DNA from: Thermoplasmata archaeon
Lineage (GTDB): Archaea; Thermoplasmatota; Thermoplasmata; Lutacidiplasmatales; UBA184
Direction of reading: 5' to 3'
Length of the DNA: 13,497 nt
NCBI GenBank assembly: GCA_030040755.1
Contig: JASHTC010000015.1
Location: 1 to 13,497 of the forward strand
The notes under the pieces were generated by a model. It did no database searches, was not told the origin of the DNA, and saw only the letters and a list, made by a program, of their open reading frames with translations. The position numbers and the translations under genes are program-made. Positions 1 to 5,527 of the stretch are shown piece by piece; the stretch's first letter is position 1, and each line of letters begins with the position of its first letter.

Positions 1-86
1 CTCACCGGGGGCGAGCCCTTTTCGCGGACATGCTTCGTGGACCAGCCGCGGCTGCGGGAACGAAATCCCTTGGAACTCTTGACCAT
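1..86 (-). CDS. rpl21e: Ribosomal protein L21e (5' part only)
   Basis: This is the N-terminal 28 codons of the large-subunit ribosomal protein L21e, read from an ATG at 86-84 and cut off by the window edge. The visible residues start MVKSSKGFRSRSRGW and run on to KHVREKGSPPV. This matches the basic, Ser/Arg-rich L21e start, in which a KxRxRG-SPP-like stretch follows about 20 residues in. The start lies one base after the TAA of pus10 (TAACATG), and a Shine-Dalgarno-like GGGGAG sits at 91-96 inside the end of pus10, so it is probably translated from the pus10 mRNA. Pus10 followed by L21e is a recurrent archaeal gene order, often continuing to rpoF, a DUF655 gene and ksgA; that continuation would lie outside this window. 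The short length is the only real doubt. Confidence 0.88.
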   Translation of the reverse strand, partial: MVKSSKGFRSRSRGWSTKHVREKGSPPV

Positions 87-87
87 G

Positions 88-1326
88 TTACTCCCCTTCG
101 GAATCGTGGACCTCGAGGACGTCGAGATACCCCACCTTCAGCGGGACCCCGACGAGGCCGGCCAGGCTCGGTTCGGTTCGGCCCCCATCCCCTTCCACCC
201 ACTCCTTGACGTACGTGCCCGCTTCGGTCCGTATCTCGAGCGTGAAGCCCTCCGCGGAAGAGTCGACCACGGTCGCGGCGACGATCCGACGCGCACGGAC
301 GCGGTCGGACCGCCGATGGGCGACTCGGGTCGGCGTCCGTTGGGCGATCGCTCGCCCGGTCGCGAGGAGCAGTGCCTCATTAACTTTTGCGACCGGCACC
401 GGGCCGACGACGCCGACGCGATAGCTCTTCTCCGGCGCCGCCTCCTTCACCTGGACCACGTCCGGCGCCTCGGCCGGCGCCAGGCCCTCGACCTCGACCC
501 GCCGTCCCGACCGCTCGGTGATCGCTCGGGCCATCCGCCCGAGGTCCAGGGTCCGTCGACGGGGCCGGACGAGCTCCAGCACGAACGGGCGACCCCGGCC
601 CAGCATCCGGGCGTCGATGTCCTCCCGGCCCATCCCGTGGAACCGGGTCCCGTCGGCTCCGGTCGCCTCGACCAGCGGCGTCCCGACGAGCTCCTCGACG
701 CTGGTCGGGTAGGTCTTCCCCGTCCCCCCGCACGAGTCGCACCCCCGGCCCCGGCACCGACGGCATGGCCAGTGGGTCTGCGGCAGCGTACGGTCGAGCT
801 TGCGGTACCTTCCCCGCACGTAGAGCGGGAGGACCGTGAACTCGACCCGGCCGACCGCCACGTCCGCGAGGAAGACGATGTCCGGACGCTCGGTGCCGCC
901 GGCGGCACCGGAGCGCTGCTCGAGGGCCTTTCCCCACTCGCGGTTGAAGGCTCCCCGAACGCTCTCCCCCCACTCGGTCCCGACCTCTAGCCACCGGAGC
1001 TCCTCCCGCGCGAGGAGCTCCGGTTCCCAGCGCGACCCGCAGGTGAACCGGTGCCATTCGAACCCGTCCACGGCCCGGACCGCCCGGTCCACCCAGTGGG
1101 GGAGGTGGGCGAACGCGTCGTCGCACCCGGGGCACGGGACGGCGGGAGGCGGCAGCTCGGCCCCGAGGAGGGCCGCGACCTGCCGGGCCCGTTCCGGGTT
1201 CGTCAGCCCGTGCCCGAGCCGACCGAAGAGCCGACCGAAACACTCGGGGCAGAGCCCGGCCGCGAGCGCCCGGCGGGCCCCGGCGAGCCCCTCGGGGGAC
1301 GGCTCGAACGGAGGAGGGTCGCTCAC
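88..1326 (-). CDS. pus10: tRNA pseudouridine synthase Pus10
   Basis: Pus10 converts U54 and/or U55 in the T-loop of archaeal tRNAs to pseudouridine, replacing bacterial TruB for position 55. The 412-residue product shows the family layout. An N-terminal THUMP-like region carries zinc-ligand pairs C26/C29 and C65/C68. A CxxCxxxxCxxC stretch follows (C188, C191, C196, C199, context PCRRCRGRGCDSC), then the catalytic segment FHGMGREDIDARMLG, in which Asp236 of RED aligns with the TruA/Pus10 catalytic Asp. The end of the catalytic domain has the expected EAGTYVKEWVEGD motif near residues 368-380. I chose GTG at 1326 because a TTTAG box is centred about 26 bp upstream; an ATG at 1386 would add 20 unconserved residues and place the start upstream of that promoter. 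The gene is divergent from the DUF6015-like gene and followed immediately by rpl21e. It also contains a 20-bp palindrome and a long hairpin (see findings). Confidence 0.96.
   Translation of the reverse strand: MSDPPPFEPSPEGLAGARRALAAGLCPECFGRLFGRLGHGLTNPERARQVAALLGAELPPPAVPCPGCDDAFAHLPHWVDRAVRAVDGFEWHRFTCGSRWEPELLAREELRWLEVGTEWGESVRGAFNREWGKALEQRSGAAGGTERPDIVFLADVAVGRVEFTVLPLYVRGRYRKLDRTLPQTHWPCRRCRGRGCDSCGGTGKTYPTSVEELVGTPLVEATGADGTRFHGMGREDIDARMLGRGRPFVLELVRPRRRTLDLGRMARAITERSGRRVEVEGLAPAEAPDVVQVKEAAPEKSYRVGVVGPVPVAKVNEALLLATGRAIAQRTPTRVAHRRSDRVRARRIVAATVVDSSAEGFTLEIRTEAGTYVKEWVEGDGGRTEPSLAGLVGVPLKVGYLDVLEVHDSEGE
91..98 (-). promoter_or_regulatory. Shine-Dalgarno site for rpl21e
   Basis: On the minus strand the sequence AAGGGGAG ends four bases before the TAACATG junction. 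It is complementary to the CCUCC-type anti-SD and is correctly spaced for the ATG at 86. It lies within the last codons of pus10, which fits a co-transcribed, coupled gene. Confidence 0.6.
891..910. repeat. Perfect 20-bp palindrome within pus10
   Basis: CGGTGCCGCCGGCGGCACCG equals its own reverse complement. On the coding strand it covers GAAGGT, a short Gly/Ala linker in the middle of Pus10. Confidence 0.6.
994..1025. repeat. Inverted repeat with 13-bp perfect arms within pus10
   Basis: The arms at 994-1006 and 1013-1025 are perfect reverse complements around a six-base loop (CCGCGC). The arms code for PELL and EELR on the minus strand. It would form a very stable RNA hairpin in the pus10 message. 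Confidence 0.6.
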
Positions 1327-1348
1327 GCGGCCGAGACCGCGGGATGCC

Positions 1349-1355
1349 ACTAAAC
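1349..1355 (-). promoter_or_regulatory. TATA-like box of pus10
   Basis: On the minus strand GTTTAGT stands out in GC-rich sequence and is centred about 26 bp before the GTG at 1326. That spacing would put the transcription start at or next to the start codon, so the mRNA would be leaderless. No Shine-Dalgarno sequence is seen before this GTG. Confidence 0.55.
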
Positions 1356-1386
1356 CTCTGTGGCCCGTTGCCGCTCCCGCGCACAC

Positions 1387-1392
1387 CTTATC
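1387..1392 (+). promoter_or_regulatory. TATA-like box of the DUF6015-like gene
   Basis: CTTATC is the only A/T-rich stretch in the second half of the 95-bp divergent spacer (1327-1421). It is centred about 32 bp before the ATG at 1422, leaving room for a very short leader. The assignment is weaker than at the other promoters. Confidence 0.4.
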
Positions 1393-1421
1393 CTCGGTCG
1401 AGCCGGTGCGGGGACGGGCCG

Positions 1422-1817
1422 ATGCAATCCATCACCGAGGCGGAACTCACCCGTGCGCTGGAACGGACGCTCGTGCGCAAGGGGAAGTTACCCGAGTCAG
1501 ACGCCCGCGCGACCGCCCGCATGGTCCTCGGGTACTTCGGGGCCGACGGCACCGTGCTCGACAACAAGCTCTCCAGCGAGGACCGGGACCGGTTCTACCA
1601 GCTCGAAGAGGAGGGCCTGCTCACGAGCGAGGAGGAGGACGCCACCGTCTCGCGCGGGAAGACGTGGAGGATCCACTATTGGCTCCTGCGGAAGGGGCGG
1701 ATCCGCGACGTCGGCCAGGCGGGCGACGCCCCGCCCCCCGATGAGGCGGAGGCGATGTACAAATCGATCAACGAGGCCGACTGGAAGCGCGACGTCCCGC
1801 CTCCCCCGGGCCGGTAG
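1422..1817 (+). CDS. Small acidic protein, DUF6015-like, function unknown
   Basis: This 131-residue cytosolic protein has no signal peptide or membrane segment. Its N-terminal half is a helical region (residues 1-35, containing ALERTLVRKGKLPESDA). Next comes YFGADGTVLDNKLSSEDRDRFYQLEEEGLL, then TWRIHYWLLRKGRI near residues 86-99, and a Pro/Gly-rich tail ending in PPPPGR. The pattern of a phase-switching acidic loop followed by RIHYWLL resembles the DUF6015 family, which I recall as common in Thermoplasmata; I have not verified this by search. The central part could be a winged-helix-like fold, but I see no diagnostic DNA-binding motif. The ATG at 1422 is chosen over an in-frame ATG at 1344 because the extension is unconserved in character and crosses both promoters. 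The gene is divergent from pus10 and its TAG ends 4 bp from the stop of the convergent PrsW-like gene. Confidence 0.75.
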   Translation: MQSITEAELTRALERTLVRKGKLPESDARATARMVLGYFGADGTVLDNKLSSEDRDRFYQLEEEGLLTSEEEDATVSRGKTWRIHYWLLRKGRIRDVGQAGDAPPPDEAEAMYKSINEADWKRDVPPPPGR

Positions 1818-1821
1818 CGCG

Positions 1822-2664
1822 CTACGGGCTCTTCGGGCGACGGCCGCTTCCGGGGCCGTACCGTGCCGACCCGAGGTCGAGCGCGGGGTAACTCGCGGTC
1901 TGGATGACGGTCCGGACGTGTTCGATCGCCCCGAAGGCGAACCCGATCGCGGCGACCAGGCCGAACAGCGCGGCCGCATCGACCGTCACGCCCGTGAGCC
2001 CGAGCAGTACCGCGATCGTGGACAGCGAGGCGAGCACGTTGAAGCTCGCGTGCATCGCGACCGCCAGCAGGTAGTACGACCCGGTGCCCGCCCCCGGCTG
2101 GTTGAATCGGCTGCGGGCGGCGCCGTAGCCGAACATCCCGGTCGAGCTGCCGTGCAGGAGGACGCTCGAGATGCTCCGGATGAGGATCAGGGCGATCCCG
2201 GCCTCCAGGCCCCCGACGAGGTAGGCGCCGAGCCCGTAGAGGAACGTCTCGAAGAACCCGAACCCGAGGCCGACGGAGGCTCCGAACACCGGACCGTCGG
2301 CGATGGCCTGGAACTGGCCGCGAAAGGCGATGACTCCCGACCCCTTGAGCGCCTCTTCGACGAACGGGGCGATCACGAGGACGAGGAAGAACGCCCCCCA
2401 GGTCGAGTTCCCGTTGAGGAAGGTGAACTCGGGAGCGGGGTACGCCATGCTCACGGCGGTCCCGGCCGCGACCAGGACCGACTCGAGGATGGCCGCGACC
2501 ACCGTCGCGAAGAGGGCCCCGTAGGCGAACGCCCGCAGGAGCGGGCCCCACGCCTGGAGGCGGTACCGCTCGGTCCCCCGGACCCACGACAAGTAGACCA
2601 GAGCGGGGAGCAGCGAGACCGCGATGAGGAGGGTCAGGTCGATCGCCGCGTCGGTCGCGCTCAC
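1822..2664 (-). CDS. PrsW-family intramembrane protease
   Basis: This predicted 280-residue polytopic membrane protein resembles PrsW-type glutamic proteases of the CAAX-protease/PrsW superfamily, which cleave membrane-bound regulators such as anti-sigma factors in bacteria. About seven hydrophobic segments are visible. The conserved motifs occur in order: EExxK (E103, E104, K107 in APFVEEALKG), FxxxE (F135-E139 in FGFFE), an Arg/His motif (R163 and H171 in RSISSVLLHG), and H205xxxN209 (AMHASFN). Together they form a plausible intramembrane active site. The start is GTG at 2664, which overlaps the TGA of the preceding dehydrogenase as GTGA and is preceded by GGAGG at 2671-2675. The same frame stays open much further upstream, but only as a shadow of the dehydrogenase. 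The substrate is unknown, and archaea lack sigma factors, so the bacterial role cannot be transferred. A non-proteolytic membrane role is possible. Confidence 0.85.
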   Translation of the reverse strand: MSATDAAIDLTLLIAVSLLPALVYLSWVRGTERYRLQAWGPLLRAFAYGALFATVVAAILESVLVAAGTAVSMAYPAPEFTFLNGNSTWGAFFLVLVIAPFVEEALKGSGVIAFRGQFQAIADGPVFGASVGLGFGFFETFLYGLGAYLVGGLEAGIALILIRSISSVLLHGSSTGMFGYGAARSRFNQPGAGTGSYYLLAVAMHASFNVLASLSTIAVLLGLTGVTVDAAALFGLVAAIGFAFGAIEHVRTVIQTASYPALDLGSARYGPGSGRRPKSP

Positions 2665-3566
2665 CGGGGGCCTCCGGTCGGGTACCGGTAGAACCCCTGC
2701 CCGGTCTTTCGGCCCAGCTGGTGCGCGGAGACCATCGTCCGAAGCAGGGGGCAGGCCCGGTACCGGCTGTCCCGGAACCCGTCCCACAGGACGTCGAGGA
2801 TCGCCACGGCGGTGTCGATCCCGACCAGGTCCACGAGCTCGAACGGGCCCATCGGGTGGTGGAAGCCGAGCTTGTAGGCGGAGTCGATGTCCTCCTGGGT
2901 GGCGACCCCCTCGTAGAGCATCCACGCCGCCTCGTTGACGAGGACCGCGAGGGCCCGGGTGGTGACGAAGCCAGGGGTGTCCTTCGAGGTGATGACGGTC
3001 TTGCCCAGCCGGGCCGCGAACGCTCGGGCGCGCTCGACCACCTCCGGTCGAGTGGTGTGGCCGGGAATGACCTCGACCAGGGGCATCTGGAGCACCGGAT
3101 TGAAGAAGTGCACCCCGACCAGGCGGCCGGGGTCGCGGAGCTTCTCCCCGATCGAGGTGATCGGCAGGGACGAGGTGTTGGAGGCGAACATGGCGCCCGC
3201 GGGAGCGACTCCCTCCAGTTCTCCGAACAGTTCCCGCTTCACTTCTAGGTTCTCGGGGGCGGCCTCGACGATGATCTGCGCCGACTCGGCCCGCCGCAGC
3301 CCGATCCCGACGTCGATCCGGGCGAGGGCGGCCTCTCGCGCCCCGGGGAGGACCGCGCCCTTGCGGACCGCGTGCTCGAGGGCCCGGGCGGCGTTCTCGC
3401 TCCCTCGTCGAGCCAGCTCCTCGGTGACATCGACCAGCGTGACCGAGTAGTCGGCGAGGGCACACTGGGCGGCGATCCCGCTGCCCATGATCCCCGCCCC
3501 TACGACCAGGACCCGGGTCCGTACCGAGTCCCGCGGGTCGCTCTCCGGCGGCGGTTCAGCGGTCAC
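2661..3566 (-). CDS. 3-hydroxyacyl-CoA (3-hydroxybutyryl-CoA) dehydrogenase
   Basis: The enzyme oxidises (S)-3-hydroxyacyl-CoA to 3-oxoacyl-CoA with NAD+, as in beta-oxidation or butyrate-type metabolism. The 301-residue product begins with a roughly 16-residue Pro/Glu-rich tail, then the Rossmann motif VVGAGIMGSGIA (residues 21-32). EAAPENLEVK follows, then ASNTSSLPI with Ser132, and GVHFFNP with catalytic His153 paired to Glu165 (VEVIPG). The C-terminal dimerisation domain has PMGPFELVDLVGIDT and ends in GRKTGQGFYRYP, so it is a complete stand-alone FadB2/Hbd type without a hydratase domain. In the usual PGFxxNR motif Asn is replaced by Thr203. The GTG at 3566 overlaps the TGA of the upstream thiolase gene (GTGA). 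I see no good Shine-Dalgarno, so translation may depend on re-initiation. An ATG at 3626 is rejected because it lies deep in the thiolase gene. Confidence 0.93.
   Translation of the reverse strand: MTAEPPPESDPRDSVRTRVLVVGAGIMGSGIAAQCALADYSVTLVDVTEELARRGSENAARALEHAVRKGAVLPGAREAALARIDVGIGLRRAESAQIIVEAAPENLEVKRELFGELEGVAPAGAMFASNTSSLPITSIGEKLRDPGRLVGVHFFNPVLQMPLVEVIPGHTTRPEVVERARAFAARLGKTVITSKDTPGFVTTRALAVLVNEAAWMLYEGVATQEDIDSAYKLGFHHPMGPFELVDLVGIDTAVAILDVLWDGFRDSRYRACPLLRTMVSAHQLGRKTGQGFYRYPTGGPR
2671..2675 (-). promoter_or_regulatory. Shine-Dalgarno site for the PrsW-like gene
   Basis: GGAGG on the minus strand lies six bases before the GTG at 2664. It decides this start within an otherwise much longer open frame. 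Confidence 0.7.
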
Positions 3567-4498
3567 GGCCCGTCCGGAGCGGGCACGGGAAGCCGAGCGA
3601 CGTCCAGGAGCTCGCAGGCGCGGCAACGCTCACCGCTCGCGGCCTCGCCGCACCGGGCGCAGACCCCGGGGCCCGCGCCGTCCCCCGGGAGGATCCCGGG
3701 ACGGAGGAGCCGCTCCCGGGTGCGCAGGAGCGTCTGACGGGTGCCGGGGATCGACTCCTCGAGCTGCCAGAGCACCTCCCGGAAGAGGTTCCGCGCGGCC
3801 CGGCCCGCATGGGGGCATTCGCCGTGGTCGAACGGGAGGTGATGGAGGTGCGCGTAGAGGTAGACCTCTCGCTCCGGGACCTGAGCGAGCGGCGCGATCC
3901 GGGGGACCAGTCCGGGCCGGCGGGTCCCGTGGGGCGCCATCCGCGCCAGTCGGTCGACCTCGCCGCGGACCAGGTTCATCAGCACCGTCTGCGCGAGGTC
4001 GTCCAGGTTGAAGCCGAGCACGAGCGCGTCGGCCCCGGCCGCCCGGGCGGAGTCGTTCAGGAGTCGACGACGCCACACGCCGCAGTAGGAGCACGGGATC
4101 GCCTCGGGATGCTCCCGGGCGACCCGGTCCGTGGTGGTCCCGAGGCGCTCCTCCATCCGCACCACCCGATGCTCGACCCCCAGTTCCCCCGCGAGACGCC
4201 GGGCGGCGGCGATCGTGCCGTCCCGGTACCCGGCGATCCCCTCGTCCACGCTCAGGGCGACGACCCGCACGGTCGGGCGTCGGGCGAAGTAGCCCGACGT
4301 GGCCCGGAGCGCCACGGCCGAGTCCTTCCCCCCCGAGAGGGCGACCGCGACCGTTCCGCGGGCGAATCTCGGGAGCTGGCGATGGAACTCGCGGCGGATC
4401 CGCTCGTCGACCGACTCGAGGAAATGGACCGAGCAGGCGTGGGTTCCACGGTACGGCTGGTCGATTACCGCCGGACGCTCGCACCTCGAGCAGCGCAC
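3563..4498 (-). CDS. ttuA: tRNA 2-thiouridine synthetase, TtuA/NcsA (Ncs6) family
   Basis: This ATP-dependent tRNA thiolase activates the C2 carbonyl of uridine by adenylation and inserts sulfur delivered by a ubiquitin-like carrier. The target is U54 in TtuA-type enzymes or wobble U34 in Ncs6/NcsA types. The 311-residue product has an N-terminal zinc knuckle (C3, C6, C22, H25), the PP-loop SGGKDS at 55-60, and PCSYCG with C136 and C139. GFNLDDLAQTVLMN follows at 162-175, then a third cysteine, C228 (GECPH). C136, C139 and C228 match the three ligands of the catalytic [4Fe-4S] cluster in TtuA. A second zinc knuckle closes the protein (C280, C283, C292, C295). GTG at 4498 is chosen from an A/T box about 24 bp upstream and because MRCSRC is the family's usual beginning. 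It heads an operon with the dehydrogenase and the PrsW-like gene. I cannot decide between U54 and U34. Confidence 0.92.
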   Translation of the reverse strand: MRCSRCERPAVIDQPYRGTHACSVHFLESVDERIRREFHRQLPRFARGTVAVALSGGKDSAVALRATSGYFARRPTVRVVALSVDEGIAGYRDGTIAAARRLAGELGVEHRVVRMEERLGTTTDRVAREHPEAIPCSYCGVWRRRLLNDSARAAGADALVLGFNLDDLAQTVLMNLVRGEVDRLARMAPHGTRRPGLVPRIAPLAQVPEREVYLYAHLHHLPFDHGECPHAGRAARNLFREVLWQLEESIPGTRQTLLRTRERLLRPGILPGDGAGPGVCARCGEAASGERCRACELLDVARLPVPAPDGP

Positions 4499-4517
4499 GC
4501 CGGGGGGACCGCGCCAG

Positions 4518-4526
4518 ATTATTTAG
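4518..4526 (-). promoter_or_regulatory. TATA-like box of the ttuA operon
   Basis: The minus strand reads CTAAATAAT, the clearest TATA-like element in the window, centred about 24 bp before the GTG at 4498. No Shine-Dalgarno precedes the GTG, so a leaderless mRNA is likely. It shares a 96-bp divergent spacer with the xerA promoter. Confidence 0.7.
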
Positions 4527-4561
4527 CCCCGGGACCGAAGAGGGTTCCACTGCGTCCATAC

Positions 4562-4570
4562 GATTATTAG
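4562..4570 (+). promoter_or_regulatory. TATA-like box of xerA
   Basis: GATTATTAG is centred about 29 bp before the ATG at 4595. With transcription starting roughly 25-28 bp downstream, the xerA mRNA would be leaderless or nearly so. Confidence 0.65.
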
Positions 4571-4594
4571 GCGAATCCCGGCCAGCCAGCGTCG

Positions 4595-5506
4595 ATGTCC
4601 TCCGCGCCGAGCGCCCGGTCGCCCCTGCCGCCGCGACGGGGTCGAGACGGAGGTCCCGCGGAGGACAGCGCTCCGGTCTTCCGCGTGGACGAGCTCGTCG
4701 GACGGTTCCAGCGGATCCTCCAGTCCCAGGAGCGCAGCCCGTGCACCGTGAAACAGTACGGCCACATCGCGCGCACCTTCCTCGGCTACGCCCAGAAACC
4801 CCTCGAGGAGGTCACGCTGAAGGACCTCGAGCGGTTCCGCGAGTACCTGGTCCTCGAGCGGCACTACTCGAAGAACTCGGTCTACACCACGGTGCGCGGT
4901 CTCACGAGCTTGTTCCGGAACTTTGGCCTCTCCATCGCCGACCAGCTCGAACCCCCGCGTCGGCCGGAGCGGCTCCCGCGGTACCTGACCGAGGAGGAGA
5001 TGCACCGTCTCTTCGAGGCGGTCAAGTCGTCGCCCCGGGACAGCGCGATCGTGCACGTCCTCGGGTTCGTCGGTCTGCGGGTCAGCGAGCTATGTCACCT
5101 CGAGATCGACGACATCGAGTTCGAGCGGAACGTCCTGCACATCCGCAGCGGCAAGGGCGACAAGGACCGCGAGGTCATCCTCGAAGACCGGACCCGGGCC
5201 GCGCTCGACCGGTACCTGGCGGAGCGGGCTGTCCTGGGTCTCGGCACGACCCGGCTGTTCGCGATCGGTCCCGTCACCGTAGAGCGGATCGTCCGCCGGG
5301 CCGCGCAGCAGGCGAACATCTCGCGCCGCGTCACGCCCCACATGCTGCGCCACACGCTCGCGACCGCCCTCCTCTCGCGCGGGTGCGACATCCGCTACAT
5401 CCAGAAGCTCCTCGGGCACGCCTCGGTCGCGACGACCCAGATCTACACGCACGTCGACACCAGCGCGCTCCGCGACGCCTACCAGCGCGCCCGGCCGCAG
5501 TATTAA
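4595..5506 (+). CDS. xerA: Tyrosine recombinase XerA
   Basis: This tyrosine recombinase probably resolves chromosome dimers at a dif-like site. The 303-residue product starts with a roughly 25-residue low-complexity tail rich in Ser, Pro and Arg. A SAM-like core-binding domain follows (about 30-125, with SPCTVKQYGHIARTFLGYA), then the catalytic domain. All six catalytic residues are visible: Arg162 (GLRVSEL), Lys187 (SGKGDKDREV), His249 and Arg252 (HMLRHTLAT), His275 (LLGHAS) and nucleophile Tyr284 (TQIYTHVD). The length and motif spacing fit host archaeal XerA better than a phage or island integrase, and there is no flanking tRNA gene, repeat pair or compositional break. The start is ATG at 4595, supported by the A/T box. 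The stop TAA at 5504-5506 forms part of the TATTAA element before the next gene. No dif-like site was recognised here. Confidence 0.93.
   Translation: MSSAPSARSPLPPRRGRDGGPAEDSAPVFRVDELVGRFQRILQSQERSPCTVKQYGHIARTFLGYAQKPLEEVTLKDLERFREYLVLERHYSKNSVYTTVRGLTSLFRNFGLSIADQLEPPRRPERLPRYLTEEEMHRLFEAVKSSPRDSAIVHVLGFVGLRVSELCHLEIDDIEFERNVLHIRSGKGDKDREVILEDRTRAALDRYLAERAVLGLGTTRLFAIGPVTVERIVRRAAQQANISRRVTPHMLRHTLATALLSRGCDIRYIQKLLGHASVATTQIYTHVDTSALRDAYQRARPQY
5501..5506 (+). promoter_or_regulatory. TATA-like box of the FAD oxidoreductase gene, overlapping the xerA stop
   Basis: TATTAA is centred about 25 bp before the GTG at 5528, and its last three bases are the xerA stop codon. The spacing matches the other putative leaderless promoters in the window. 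Confidence 0.6.
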
Positions 5507-5527
5507 CCCGGGTCGCCTCCCGCCCGC

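Noticed and set aside
1822..3465. 547-codon minus-strand frame as a PrsW fusion.
   Set aside because: The N-terminal half is a shadow of the hydroxyacyl-CoA dehydrogenase. The GTGA overlap and Shine-Dalgarno fix the start at 2664.
4527..4550. Operator-like imperfect inverted repeat between the ttuA and xerA promoters (GGACC ... GGTTCC).
   Set aside because: The match is imperfect and too short to stand out from background.
4595..5506. The tyrosine recombinase as the integrase of a mobile element.
   Set aside because: There are no attachment repeats, tRNA gene, cargo genes or compositional shift, and its motifs and length fit the host XerA.
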